The notes under the pieces were generated by a model. That model saw only the letters and a list, made by a program, of their open reading frames with translations. It was not told the origin of the DNA and did no database searches. A stretch of 64,000 nucleotides of DNA from Staphylococcus pasteuri (GTDB lineage Bacteria > Bacillota > Bacilli > Staphylococcales > Staphylococcaceae). The stretch lies in NCBI RefSeq assembly GCF_003970495.1, contig NZ_RXWW01000040.1, positions 16,611-80,610 on the forward strand, in the 5' to 3' direction. This document shows, piece after piece, positions 49,795 through 59,929 of the stretch (position 1 is its first letter; each line of letters starts with the position of its first letter). The translations under genes were made by a program, and so were the position numbers.

Positions 49795-50784
49795 ATGACA
49801 GTAACAATTTATGATGTGGCAAGAGAAGCCAGAGTGTCGATGGCAACTGTTTCTCGTGTTGTTAATGGTAACCAAAACGTAAAGCCTGAAACTCGAAATA
49901 AAGTGAATGAAGTAATTAAAAAATTAAACTATCGTCCAAATGCAGTTGCACGTGGGCTTGCTAGTAAACGAACTACGACTGTAGGTGTGATTATTCCTGA
50001 TATTTCAAACGTTTATTATTCACAACTTGCACGTGGTTTAGAAGATATTGCTACAATGTATAAATATCATTCAATCATTTCAAATTCAGATAATGATCCT
50101 GAAAAAGAAAAAGAAATTTTTAACAATCTTTTAAGTAAACAAGTAGATGGTATTATATTCTTAGGAGGTACAATTTCAGAAGAAATCAAAGAATTAATCA
50201 ACCAATCATCAGTACCAGTCGTTGTATCAGGTACGAATGGTAAAGATGATCATGTTGCTTCTGTTAACATTGATTTTGAAAAAGCTGCTCAAGAAGTAAC
50301 ACAACATTTAATTGACCAAGGTGCTAAGAAATTTGCATTAGTTGGTGGTGATTATTCTAAGAAAGCCCAAGAAGATGTTTTAGATGGTTTAAATACAGTG
50401 CTATCTGATAATAATCTAATATTAGAAGATGCGCTTCATTTAACAGGGGCTGAAAGTTACAAAGAAGGCATGAAAGTTTTTGATGAAATGAAAGATAACT
50501 TACCTGATGCTGTATTATCAATCAGTGATGAACAAGCGATCGGTGTGTTACACGGCGCATTAGATTCAGGTATAAAAGTTCCTGAAGATTTACAAATCGT
50601 TAGTTTTAATAATACGCGTTTAGTAGAAATGGTTAGACCACAACTTTCAAGTGTAATACAACCATTATATGATATTGGTGCTGTTGGAATGAGATTATTA
50701 ACTAAGTATATGAATGAAGAGGAAATTGAAGAACCTAATGTGATTTTACCTCATAGAATTGAATATCGTGGTACGACAAAATAA
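49795..50784 (+). CDS. ccpA: Catabolite control protein A (CcpA)
   Basis: LacI/GalR-family regulator of 329 residues, the master of carbon catabolite repression in Firmicutes together with Ser46-phosphorylated HPr. N-terminal helix-turn-helix [19 protein letters not shown] (3-21), hinge [12 protein letters not shown] (about 47-58), then the periplasmic-binding-like core. GGAGGAAATT before ATG. Probable targets inside this window are putA, acuA, acsA and fhs. Confidence 0.96.
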   Translation: MTVTIYDVAREARVSMATVSRVVNGNQNVKPETRNKVNEVIKKLNYRPNAVARGLASKRTTTVGVIIPDISNVYYSQLARGLEDIATMYKYHSIISNSDNDPEKEKEIFNNLLSKQVDGIIFLGGTISEEIKELINQSSVPVVVSGTNGKDDHVASVNIDFEKAAQEVTQHLIDQGAKKFALVGGDYSKKAQEDVLDGLNTVLSDNNLILEDALHLTGAESYKEGMKVFDEMKDNLPDAVLSISDEQAIGVLHGALDSGIKVPEDLQIVSFNNTRLVEMVRPQLSSVIQPLYDIGAVGMRLLTKYMNEEEIEEPNVILPHRIEYRGTTK

Positions 50785-50812
50785 TTAAATAATATACGTA
50801 CTATGTAATAAA

Positions 50813-50850
50813 CACCCCATAAATTAGACTGATAACTAATTTATGGGGTG
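50813..50850. terminator. Bidirectional terminator between ccpA and acuC
   Basis: Perfect 14-bp stem CACCCCATAAATTA/TAATTTATGGGGTG with a ten-base loop. T-runs are modest (TTATT on each side). Confidence 0.85.
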
Positions 50851-50853
50851 AAA

Positions 50854-52017
50854 TTATTTGGATGTAAAATCATACCAACTTGCTATTAAATCTGCTACAC
50901 GTGCATTTTTTTCTGAAATTTCATCAGTTCTAGGTATATACGTATAATCATCCAAACGGTCTTCCCATCTTTTTGGAAGTGTCACTGAGCTATAATGTTT
51001 CCATTTATTAATCCAAGTTAATGGTAAATAACCTTTTTGAATAGGCTCATTAATTAAACTTAAATATAAATGACTCCAGGCACGAGGCACAACTCTCCAT
51101 AAATTATAACCTCCGCCACCAAACATAATTATTTTATTATGAGTATATTTTTCAGCAAGTGCTTTAATTATATAAGGTAGTTGATATAAAGAATTTAAAG
51201 TACAACTTATATGTGTTAGCGGATCTCTGTAATGAATATCCACTCCATTGACGCTTAAAATGATATCAGGTTTAAATGCTGCAATGACAGGTTCAACTGT
51301 AGATTTAAATGAGCGCAAGAATGATTCATCTTCTGTATAAGGTTCTAATGGTACATTGACTGAATAACCATAACCGATATCTTCACCACGTTCAGTATAA
51401 TGTCCAGAACCAGGAAATAAAAACTTACCAGTTTCATGGATAGAATAGGTTAATACATCATTGCTCGTATAAAAACTCCACTGAGTACCATCTCCATGAT
51501 GTGCGTCTGTATCAATAATCATTACTCTTTGATTATAATGATTAACTAAATATTGAGCAGTTATAGCTACATCATTATAAATACAAAAGCCATTTGCACG
51601 ACCTGGTAAAGCATGATGCAAGCCACCACCTAAATGACAACCATTTGTATAAGTACCGTCCATAATCTTATCTGCTAAGTTTAAAGCACCACCTACAATA
51701 CGAGAACAATGACGATGCATATGTCTAAATGGAACTGTATCATCATTAAAACCATATTTTTTAGCTTCTTCAGAACTTAAGATGCCATGTGATGCATGTT
51801 TAATCGCTTGTATATAATCATAACGATGTATCAAAGCGAGTTCATCTTCTGTAGCAATTCGAGGTGTTAAAATATTTTCATTAGATAAAAACTGTGCATC
51901 TATTAAAAGTTCAGTTGTTAATTTTAAACGCATTTGATTAAAAGGATGCTCATTATTAAATCTATATTTTAAAATATCATCTGAGTATACATAACCTGTT
52001 TTATTTTTATTACTCAT
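50854..52017 (-). CDS. acuC: AcuC, protein deacetylase (class I HDAC-like)
   Basis: 387-residue zinc-dependent deacetylase that reactivates acetylated acetyl-CoA synthetase in Bacillus. Active-site elements: GGGLHHALPG (tandem His), DTDAHHGDGTQ (Asp, Asp and His of the charge relay and zinc site), the zinc Asp in NGVDIHYRDP, and the GGGGYN tyrosine. AAAGGAATGAG precedes the ATG. 21 bases after acuA, same operon. Confidence 0.93.
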   Translation of the reverse strand: MSNKNKTGYVYSDDILKYRFNNEHPFNQMRLKLTTELLIDAQFLSNENILTPRIATEDELALIHRYDYIQAIKHASHGILSSEEAKKYGFNDDTVPFRHMHRHCSRIVGGALNLADKIMDGTYTNGCHLGGGLHHALPGRANGFCIYNDVAITAQYLVNHYNQRVMIIDTDAHHGDGTQWSFYTSNDVLTYSIHETGKFLFPGSGHYTERGEDIGYGYSVNVPLEPYTEDESFLRSFKSTVEPVIAAFKPDIILSVNGVDIHYRDPLTHISCTLNSLYQLPYIIKALAEKYTHNKIIMFGGGGYNLWRVVPRAWSHLYLSLINEPIQKGYLPLTWINKWKHYSSVTLPKRWEDRLDDYTYIPRTDEISEKNARVADLIASWYDFTSK

Positions 52018-52038
52018 AAGCTCATTCCTTTCAATCTG

Positions 52039-52671
52039 CTAATAAAAGAAGCGGTTTTGAAATCTAATATCGTCGAAAGCATGTTGTTGATCTAAACTAA
52101 TTCTTTTACCAATTCTAGCCATTAAACAATTTGCTGGATGACTTGTAATTTCTGGATCATCTGTAGCAAAGACTTCTAAACCGCCTTTTTGCATTAATTT
52201 TTGCATTAACCGTTTATATTCAAATACATCTAGTTGGGCATGTTTTAAGTCCCAATGCCAATAATATTCAGTTGTTAAGACAATATAATCTTCAAATTCA
52301 TCAGCTGATAAACTGATTTGAATTAATCTCCCACCTAAATGTAAATGACGGTAACCTTTGCTTAACTCGATTGCACCAAGCTCAATTAAATAGGGGAGTT
52401 GGCCAGTAGACCATCTTTCTAATTCATCTGGATAATGATACGTAACATAACCTATAATATGTTGGTCTCTCCGAATAATATAAACTCTACCTTCTGGTAA
52501 CGTAGTAATTTCTAATAAAGCTTCAAATTGTTCATTGTAGGATCTAAATGCATTTAATCCATCGTCGAAAGTAAGCGTTTTCAAAAAAGAATATGAAACA
52601 GGGCCTTCTATTATAAAATGCTGATCTTCTAAGTATATATTCTCTTTAATATAAGATTTTATATGTTGCAT
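52039..52671 (-). CDS. acuA: AcuA, GNAT acetyltransferase acting on acetyl-CoA synthetase
   Basis: 210 residues with a GNAT fold; in Bacillus AcuA acetylates the active-site lysine of AcsA and switches it off. The acetyl-CoA loop region is around RHLHLGGRLIQ. GGAGGTG precedes the ATG at 52671. The gene is divergent from acsA. A promoter TTGTCA-N17-TATAAT lies on the minus strand (52741-52713), and a cre site is inside the 5' part of the gene. It lacks an AcuB gene beside it, as is usual in staphylococci. Confidence 0.9.
   Translation of the reverse strand: MQHIKSYIKENIYLEDQHFIIEGPVSYSFLKTLTFDDGLNAFRSYNEQFEALLEITTLPEGRVYIIRRDQHIIGYVTYHYPDELERWSTGQLPYLIELGAIELSKGYRHLHLGGRLIQISLSADEFEDYIVLTTEYYWHWDLKHAQLDVFEYKRLMQKLMQKGGLEVFATDDPEITSHPANCLMARIGKRISLDQQHAFDDIRFQNRFFY
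52570..52583 (-). promoter_or_regulatory. cre site inside acuA
   Basis: On the minus strand TGAAAACGCTTACT fits the CcpA consensus at all but the last position. It lies about 90 bases inside acuA, where a bound CcpA could block elongation. Confidence 0.6.
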
Positions 52672-52712
52672 ATCTTCACCTCCTAATTAAAACCTCCTTG
52701 TTCTTTATACTT

Positions 52713-52741
52713 ATTATACTTTTCTTGATGTAAAATGACAA
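52713..52741 (-). promoter_or_regulatory. acuAC promoter
   Basis: Minus strand TTGTCA (52741-52736), 17 bases, TATAAT (52718-52713). Well-formed SigA promoter, 42 bases before the acuA ATG. Confidence 0.75.
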
Positions 52742-52768
52742 AAATGATGTCAATTATAATTAAATGTT

Positions 52769-52797
52769 TTGAATAATGCGACAATTATATGTATAAT
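52769..52797 (+). promoter_or_regulatory. acsA promoter
   Basis: TTGAAT (52769-52774), 17 bases, TATAAT (52792-52797), directly followed by a cre site. Back to back with the acuA promoter. Confidence 0.75.
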
Positions 52798-52806
52798 TCA
52801 CTATAA

Positions 52807-52820
52807 AGAAAGCGATTTCA
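52807..52820 (+). promoter_or_regulatory. cre site at the acsA transcript start
   Basis: AGAAAGCGATTTCA; its complement TGAAATCGCTTTCT fits TGWAANCGNTNWCA at all but the last base. Position just downstream of the -10 suggests repression by CcpA acting as a block. Confidence 0.75.
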
Positions 52821-52842
52821 TAAATCGAAGGGGGATTTTCTT

Positions 52843-54552
52843 ATGAAAGTTGAAGTATATAAAAGTGAACCTGGAAATTATAATTTGCAAGATTATGAAC
52901 AAACGTATAATAACTTTGATTGGAAAGATGTTGAAAAGGCATTCTCTTAGAATAAGACAGGAAAAATCAACATGGCGTATGAATGTATAGATAGACATGT
53001 TGATGAGGGTAAGGGAGAAAAAATAGCATTAAACTATAAAGATGAACGTCGTCATGAATCATACACATTTGAAGAGATGAAAAAATACTCAAATAAAGCA
53101 GCCAATGTTTTAAAAAATAAAGCTAATGTTCAAAAAGGGGATAGAGTATTTATTTTCATGTCAAGAACACCAGAATTGTATTTCGCTTTCTTAGGTATTT
53201 TAAAAATTGGTGCAATTGTTGGACCACTATTTGAAGCATTTATGGAAAAAGCTGTGGCAGACAGACTTGAAAATAGTGATGCTAAAGTCATTGTTACAAA
53301 TAAAGCATTATTACCACGAATTCCAAAAGATAAATTACCTAACTTGGAAACAATTGTTGTAGTAGATGACGATGTGGATGAGGCATATGTTGACTTTAAT
53401 ACTGAATTTAAAAAAGCTAGTGATGAGTTTGATATTGAATGGTTAAGTGAAGACGATGGCTTAATTTTACATTATACATCTGGCTCTACCGGTCAACCTA
53501 AAGGTGTGCTACATGTTCAAAAAGCAATGTTAGTTCACTATATTTCTGGAAAATATGTATTAGATTTACAAGAAGATGATGTTTATTGGTGTACAGCTGA
53601 TCCAGGATGGGTAACTGGAACGTCATATGGTGTCTTTGCTCCATGGTTAAATGGTGTTACAAACTGTATTGTTGGTGGTCGATTCTCTCCAGAACAATGG
53701 TACAAAATGATTCAAGACTTTAAAGTAACAATTTGGTACACTGCACCAACGGCTTTACGTATGTTAATGAGTGCTGGTGACGATATTGTAGAAAAATATG
53801 ATTTGTCATCATTACGTTCAATCTTGTCTGTTGGTGAACCACTCAATCCAGAAGTTATCAAATGGTCTAAAGACGTTTTCCATAAACGTGTCTTAGATAC
53901 TTGGTGGATGACTGAAACTGGTGGACATATGATTGTTAACTATCCTGCCATGGACATTAAATTAGGTTCAATGGGTAAACCATTACCTGGCATCGAAGCA
54001 GCTATAGTAGATGATGAAGGTAAAGAATTGCCACCTAATAGAATGGGTAACTTAGCAATCAAAAAAGGATGGCCATCTATGATGCATTCTATCTGGAAAA
54101 ATCCAGAAAAATATGATTCTTACTTTATCGGAGATTGGTACGTTTCAGGGGATTCTGCATATAAAGATGAAGACGGATATTATTGGTTCCAAGGACGTGT
54201 AGATGATGTGATTATGACTGCTGGTGAACGTGTAGGCCCATTTGAAGTTGAATCTAAGTTAGTAGAACATGAAGCAGTGGCTGAAGCAGGTGTCATCGGT
54301 AAACCAGATCCTGTACGTGGTGAAATTATTAAAGCATTCGTAGCACTGAGACAAGGTTATGAACCAACTGATGAATTAAAAAATGATATTCGCCAATTTG
54401 TAAAAGAAGGACTGTCTGCACACTCTGCACCTCGAGAAATTGAGTTTAAAGATAAACTACCTAAAACACGTTCAGGTAAGATTATGAGACGTGTATTAAA
54501 AGCTTGGGAATTAGATTTAGATGCTGGTGACTTAAGTACAATGGAAGATTAA
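52843..54552 (+). pseudogene. acsA: acsA, full-length frame interrupted by an in-frame amber codon
   Basis: The natural start is ATG 52843, after GAAGGGGGA, encoding MKVEVYKSEPGNYNLQDYEQ and on to KAFS. Codon 36 is TAG at 52948-52950, in the same frame as the rest of the gene. In homologues I remember from S. aureus and B. subtilis the residue after AFS or HFS is Trp, so a TGG to TAG change explains it. After the stop the frame continues NKTGKIN, as expected for the gene, so there is no frameshift. The lost part is the N-terminal ACAS_N segment. Sequencing error, true inactivation or restart are all possible. Confidence 0.8.
52972..54552 (+). CDS. acsA: Acetyl-CoA synthetase, open part after the amber codon
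   Basis: 526 residues from the first ATG after the stop. It contains the whole adenylate-forming domain: the P-loop-like TSGSTGQPKGV, WMTETGG, the hinge QGRVDDVI and the C-terminal PKTRSGKIMRR with the lysine that AcuA acetylates. It makes acetyl-CoA from acetate, ATP and CoA. The restart ATG has only a weak ACAGGA site nine bases upstream, inside the interrupted gene, so translation would depend on re-initiation. It would lack the first 43 residues of the normal protein, and activity is doubtful. Confidence 0.75.
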   Translation: MAYECIDRHVDEGKGEKIALNYKDERRHESYTFEEMKKYSNKAANVLKNKANVQKGDRVFIFMSRTPELYFAFLGILKIGAIVGPLFEAFMEKAVADRLENSDAKVIVTNKALLPRIPKDKLPNLETIVVVDDDVDEAYVDFNTEFKKASDEFDIEWLSEDDGLILHYTSGSTGQPKGVLHVQKAMLVHYISGKYVLDLQEDDVYWCTADPGWVTGTSYGVFAPWLNGVTNCIVGGRFSPEQWYKMIQDFKVTIWYTAPTALRMLMSAGDDIVEKYDLSSLRSILSVGEPLNPEVIKWSKDVFHKRVLDTWWMTETGGHMIVNYPAMDIKLGSMGKPLPGIEAAIVDDEGKELPPNRMGNLAIKKGWPSMMHSIWKNPEKYDSYFIGDWYVSGDSAYKDEDGYYWFQGRVDDVIMTAGERVGPFEVESKLVEHEAVAEAGVIGKPDPVRGEIIKAFVALRQGYEPTDELKNDIRQFVKEGLSAHSAPREIEFKDKLPKTRSGKIMRRVLKAWELDLDAGDLSTMED

Positions 54553-54617
54553 AAATTAACATTAGAAAAATGAATTTACAAAACTCTATTTTCACACATT
54601 AACGTAAATAAGTAGCG

Positions 54618-54648
54618 AAAAGGGCCTAATTATTTTTAGGTCCTTTTA
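54618..54648 (+). terminator. Terminator after acsA
   Basis: 12-bp stem AAAAGGGCCTAA with TTAGGTCCTTTT (one wobble pair), six-base loop. The T-run forms part of the stem. Confidence 0.75.
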
Positions 54649-54656
54649 AATGTAGA

Positions 54657-54688
54657 ATTTGATAGCATTTTTGAAAACGCTATCAAAT
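54657..54688 (+). promoter_or_regulatory. cre site within an inverted repeat upstream of fhs
   Basis: TGAAAACGCTATCA (54672-54685) fits every position of the CcpA consensus. It overlaps the right arm of a perfect 10-bp inverted repeat ATTTGATAGC/GCTATCAAAT (54657-54666 and 54679-54688). The arms are 122-154 bases before the fhs start. The gap between the repeat and fhs is AT-rich with no clear promoter. Confidence 0.7.
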
Positions 54689-54810
54689 ATTCGACATCAA
54701 TAAATAAGTCGGTTATTATTAAAGATGTAAGAGCAACTGAATCATGTACATAACTGATTCTTACACTTATTTTTATAATTTTATAAATATTTATAAGGGG
54801 TTGAAATAAG

Positions 54811-56478
54811 TTGGCACATTTATCAGATTTAGAAATTGCAAACCAATCAAAATTAAGACCTATTAGTGAAATTGCTAATGAGGCAGGAATTTCAGATGAA
54901 GCTTTAGAACAATATGGACATTATAAAGCTAAAATTGATATAAACCAAATTAAACCTAAAGACAATAAAGGTAAGGTAGTATTAGTAACTGCTATGAGTC
55001 CAACTCCAGCTGGAGAGGGTAAATCAACAGTAACAGTAGGATTATCAGATGCTTTCCATGAACTAAAGAAAAGTGTCATGGTAGCTTTACGTGAACCTGC
55101 TTTAGGACCTACTTTTGGTATTAAAGGTGGCGCAACAGGCGGCGGTTATGCACAAGTATTACCAATGGAAGATATTAACTTACATTTTAATGGTGATTTC
55201 CATGCTATTACTACTGCAAATAATGCTTTATCTGCTTTCATAGATAACCATATACACCAAGGTAATGACTTAGGCATAGATCAACGTAGAATTGAATGGA
55301 AACGTGTTCTAGACATGAATGATCGTGCACTACGTCATGTAAACGTTGGTTTAGGTGGTCCAATTAACGGTGTGCCACGTGAAGATGGATTTAATATTAC
55401 TGTTGCCTCAGAAATTATGGCTATTTTATGTTTAAGTCGTAATATTAAAGATTTAAGAGAAAAAATAAGTAAAATAACAATTGGATATACACGCGATCGT
55501 AAACCAGTTACCGTTGCAGATTTAAAAGTTGAAGGCGCATTAGCTATGATTTTAAAAGATGCAATTAAACCTAACTTAGTACAGACAATTGAAGGTACAC
55601 CTGCATTAGTTCATGGTGGCCCATTCGCTAACATTGCACATGGTTGTAATTCTATTTTAGCTACAGAAACAGCGAGAGACTTAGCTGATATTGTTGTCAC
55701 AGAAGCAGGCTTTGGTTCAGATTTAGGTGCTGAGAAATTTATGGATATCAAAGCCCGTGAAGCTGGTTTCGAACCTTCAGCTGTCGTCTTAGTGGCAACA
55801 GTTCGTGCTTTAAAAATGCATGGCGGAGTCACTAAGGATAACTTGAAAGAAGAAAATGTAGATGCAGTTAAAGCTGGTATTGTTAACTTAGAACGACACG
55901 TTAATAATATTAAAAAATTTGGTGTAGAACCAATTATTGCAATTAATGCATTCATTCATGATACAGATGCTGAAGTAGAATTTGTTAAATCATGGGCAAA
56001 AGAAAATGGCGTAAGAATTGCTCTAACTGAAGTTTGGGAAAAAGGTGGCAAAGGCGGAGTTGACCTCGCTAATGAAGTTCTAGAAGTTCTAGATCAACCA
56101 CAAAATTTCAAACCACTTTATGAATTAGAACAACCACTAGAAGATAAAATTGAAACAATTGTTAAAGAAATTTATGGCGGTTCAAAAGTAACATTCACTA
56201 GTAAAGCTCAAAAACAATTAAAACAATTTAAAGATAATGGTTGGGATCATTACCCAATTTGTATGGCTAAAACACAATACTCATTTAGTGATGATCAAAC
56301 AGCATTAGGAGCACCAAGTGATTTCGAAATCACAATCCGTGAATTAGAAGCTAAAACTGGTGCAGGATTTATCGTTGCATTGACAGGTGCAATTATGACA
56401 ATGCCAGGTTTACCTAAAAAACCTGCTGCATTAAACATGGACGTAACTGATGATGGACATGCAATAGGATTATTCTAA
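54811..56478 (+). CDS. fhs: Formate-tetrahydrofolate ligase
   Basis: ATP-dependent synthesis of 10-formyl-tetrahydrofolate from formate, feeding purine and initiator-tRNA formylation. 555 residues with the P-loop TPAGEGKST (65-73), [11 protein letters not shown] and the LPKKPAA end. The start is TTG, with AAGGGG ten bases upstream; no closer ATG exists and the protein then begins [10 protein letters not shown], like its relatives. Single gene between acsA and the convergent glycosyltransferase gene. Confidence 0.95.
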   Translation: MAHLSDLEIANQSKLRPISEIANEAGISDEALEQYGHYKAKIDINQIKPKDNKGKVVLVTAMSPTPAGEGKSTVTVGLSDAFHELKKSVMVALREPALGPTFGIKGGATGGGYAQVLPMEDINLHFNGDFHAITTANNALSAFIDNHIHQGNDLGIDQRRIEWKRVLDMNDRALRHVNVGLGGPINGVPREDGFNITVASEIMAILCLSRNIKDLREKISKITIGYTRDRKPVTVADLKVEGALAMILKDAIKPNLVQTIEGTPALVHGGPFANIAHGCNSILATETARDLADIVVTEAGFGSDLGAEKFMDIKAREAGFEPSAVVLVATVRALKMHGGVTKDNLKEENVDAVKAGIVNLERHVNNIKKFGVEPIIAINAFIHDTDAEVEFVKSWAKENGVRIALTEVWEKGGKGGVDLANEVLEVLDQPQNFKPLYELEQPLEDKIETIVKEIYGGSKVTFTSKAQKQLKQFKDNGWDHYPICMAKTQYSFSDDQTALGAPSDFEITIRELEAKTGAGFIVALTGAIMTMPGLPKKPAALNMDVTDDGHAIGLF

Positions 56479-56488
56479 AATATATAGT

Positions 56489-56533
56489 TAACCCCTTGAT
56501 AATTTATTGAATATTATCAAGGGGTTATTTTTA
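56489..56533. terminator. Bidirectional terminator after fhs
   Basis: Perfect 15-bp stem TAACCCCTTGATAAT/ATTATCAAGGGGTTA around a nine-base loop, then TTTTTAA. It overlaps the end of the minus-strand gene. Confidence 0.9.
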
Positions 56534-57442
56534 ATTTGATGATTTTTTAGGTTTAGTTAATAAATGAGTTTTAATATTATATTGTTTTGCTTTTTGATAT
56601 TCTGCCTTTGTAATTTTTTCTTCTACTAGCATACGTTTTAGAACATAATGTTGTCTTTGTATGCTATATTCAATTTCATTTGCAGGTTTTAAGTTACCAT
56701 TTTCGTCATAGGGTGTATAACCATATGGACTTTGTAATAACCCAATAAGATAAGCGGATTGAGCGATATTTAAATGTTCCGCTGAAACACCGAATAAACT
56801 ATAAGATGCAGATGAAATACCAGTGATATTAGCACCGTTATAATCTCGTCCAAATGGAACAATATTTAAATAGGTGTAGATAATTTCCTTTTTGCTTAAT
56901 ATATCTTCAAGTCGTTGAGCTAGTATAATTTCATTAGCCTTACGACTATATGTTTTTTCATTAGTTAACACTTGATTTTTAACTAATTGTTGTGTAATGG
57001 TGCTGCCACCAGAACTATGTTCTTTCTGAGATAAATCTTGAAACATTGCTCTTAAAATGGCTTTTGGAAGAATGCCGTTATGCTGGAAAAATAAAGTATC
57101 TTCTGAAGACGTTAACGCTTTAATAACATCTGGATTCACATGTTTAGGACCTACTATTAATGGATTAAGTGAATGATCATATTCATATAAGATGTCCTTG
57201 TTTTTATAATTAATTAAATCATCTCCAGCAAAGTGAATGACTTTATGTTTTAATGCATTATCACTTATTGATGATGCTTCTTTAGTTAGTTGGTGAAAAT
57301 AAACTAGGGCAGCTAATAAGATAATAAGTGTAAACACTACACCGATTATAAAAACTGAAACAATGATGTGTTTAATTCGTTTATATAATTTTTCAAATCG
57401 AAACAAATTATCATGTTGCCGATGTTGTTTCATATTATCCAT
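56531..57442 (-). CDS. Monofunctional peptidoglycan glycosyltransferase (GT51)
   Basis: 303 residues: cytoplasmic N-terminus, one transmembrane anchor (about 24-48), and an extracellular GT51 domain with the catalytic motif SSEDTLFFQHNG (Glu114) and GGSTITQQLVKN (145-156). It polymerises lipid II glycan strands and has no transpeptidase domain. It is of the SgtA/SgtB class of S. aureus; which of the two I cannot say, so I give no symbol. GGAGG precedes ATG 57442. It diverges from the tyrS leader. Confidence 0.85.
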   Translation of the reverse strand: MDNMKQHRQHDNLFRFEKLYKRIKHIIVSVFIIGVVFTLIILLAALVYFHQLTKEASSISDNALKHKVIHFAGDDLINYKNKDILYEYDHSLNPLIVGPKHVNPDVIKALTSSEDTLFFQHNGILPKAILRAMFQDLSQKEHSSGGSTITQQLVKNQVLTNEKTYSRKANEIILAQRLEDILSKKEIIYTYLNIVPFGRDYNGANITGISSASYSLFGVSAEHLNIAQSAYLIGLLQSPYGYTPYDENGNLKPANEIEYSIQRQHYVLKRMLVEEKITKAEYQKAKQYNIKTHLLTKPKKSSN

Positions 57443-57485
57443 AGCAAACCTCCTTATTTTAGCTTATTATATCATACTCGGTAAG

Positions 57486-57514
57486 TTGACTTTTAAAATA
57501 ATGTTAACTATAAT
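57486..57514 (+). promoter_or_regulatory. tyrS promoter
   Basis: TTGACT (57486-57491), 17 bases, TATAAT (57509-57514). Predicted start about 57521, just before the T-box leader. Confidence 0.8.
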
Positions 57515-57540
57515 TAGATTCAAATACATAGGTTTCAGAT

Positions 57541-57849
57541 GAAGGACAAGTAGCTTTGTAGAGAATTTCAGAGAGTTAGTGGTTGCTGTGAACTAATATT
57601 TTCTATTTTGTGAATACACCTTTTTATTACAAGTCTGACGTTTGATTAATGAACGTATCATTAAGAGAGATATTAGGTTAAAGAATATCCAACAATTTTG
57701 GACACTTAGATAACTAAACGTTTGAGTATTATACCAAATGAATTAGTTTTAGAATTGTGGATGATTCACTTATGAAGCCTAAATTTAAGTATGGTGGTAC
57801 CGTGCAAATGCGCCCTTACATTGATGAAATGTAGGGGCATTTTTTTGTT
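57541..57849 (+). promoter_or_regulatory. T-box leader of tyrS with terminator
   Basis: Stem I contains AGAGAGTTAGTGG and the opposite arm GAACTAA; the likely specifier is TAC (Tyr) at 57615-57617 in GAATACACC. The T-box core GGTGGTACCG is at 57793-57802. The terminator stem GCCCTTACATT/AATGTAGGGGC (57812-57838) is followed by seven T residues. It senses uncharged tRNA-Tyr. The 57850-58018 stretch after it holds no gene, only AT-rich sequence. Confidence 0.93.
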
Positions 57850-58015
57850 TAATTGTATATCTAATACACTTTTGATGATAGTATCTTTAAAAGTTATTGA
57901 TATTTAGATATTCAGTAAAATATGATATGAACCATTTAAACTTAAAAGGCTTATCTTTCAATCACACTTACATCTAAACTTATGATAATAAAAGAATATT
58001 TTTAGGAGGAATTGA

Positions 58016-59281
<1,266 letters not shown>

Positions 59282-59342
59282 ATTATTTAAGATCTTGAAT
59301 CAATTACCTAAAGATCTAAATTGGTGTGTGGGAGGTTAAAAC

Positions 59343-59807
59343 TTGAATAAAGAAGAAGTCATCATGAGAGGGTTGCGAAACATGTTTAATAAAATTGCAT
59401 GGCTAAATAAAGATGAAATGCAAGAAGCGCTAAAAGAATACAAATCAAGTGAAGTTCATTGTATTGAAGCCATACATGACTTAAAAAACCCTAATGTTAA
59501 AAGTTTAACTGAACAATTATTTATGACAAGAGGTGCCATAAGTAAATTGACAAAACGTCTTCAGACCAAATCGTTGATTGAAAGTTATCGAAGCGATAGT
59601 AATAAAAAAGAAATATATTTTCGACTTACACCAAAAGGTCAACAAGTTTATAACACACATCAGCAACTACATGCTAAGTTTGAAGCAAGAGATCGAGTTG
59701 TATTCGACAATTTATCACAAGAAGAATTTGATAGTATATATCAATTTATTAAAAGATATAATAACCATTTAGATGATGAAATTAAGAAAAATGAATTACA
59801 GCATTAA
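59343..59807 (+). CDS. MarR-family transcriptional regulator
   Basis: 154 residues of MarR type: winged helix with SLTEQLFMTRGAISKLTKRL and the wing SNKKEIYFRLTPKGQ. The start is TTG after GGGAGGT. It lies directly before an efflux-pump gene on the same strand, with a terminator between. Two operator-like repeats flank the pump promoter, so it probably represses that pump and responds to a drug or other ligand. Confidence 0.87.
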   Translation: MNKEEVIMRGLRNMFNKIAWLNKDEMQEALKEYKSSEVHCIEAIHDLKNPNVKSLTEQLFMTRGAISKLTKRLQTKSLIESYRSDSNKKEIYFRLTPKGQQVYNTHQQLHAKFEARDRVVFDNLSQEEFDSIYQFIKRYNNHLDDEIKKNELQH

Positions 59808-59834
59808 ATAAATTTAGAAAGTTATAGTTTCGAG

Positions 59835-59869
59835 AATGAGGCATTATTGATGCCTCATTTTTATTTTTC
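59835..59869 (+). terminator. Terminator between the MarR gene and the pump gene
   Basis: Perfect 10-bp stem AATGAGGCAT/ATGCCTCATT with a five-base loop, then TTTATTTTT. It separates the two genes' transcripts. Confidence 0.9.
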
Positions 59870-59878
59870 AAATTTTTA

Positions 59879-59927
59879 TTGTTGACAAGGAAACAAAATA
59901 GGTGTAAATTTGTTGACGTAGAAACAA
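59879..59927 (+). promoter_or_regulatory. Pump promoter with two MarR-type operator copies
   Basis: TTGTTGACAAGGAAACAA (59879-59896) and TTGTTGACGTAGAAACAA (59910-59927) are imperfect palindromes with 15 of 18 bases alike, 31 bp apart, about three helical turns. The promoter TTGACA (59882-59887)-N17-TAAATT (59905-59910) is covered by the first copy at -35 and by the second around the start point. This layout is typical of repression. Which protein binds is an inference. Confidence 0.65.
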
Positions 59928-59929
59928 AA

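Noticed and set aside
59879..59929. TTG start for the efflux pump at 59879
   Set aside because: It would lie inside the predicted promoter and operator, upstream of the transcript start.
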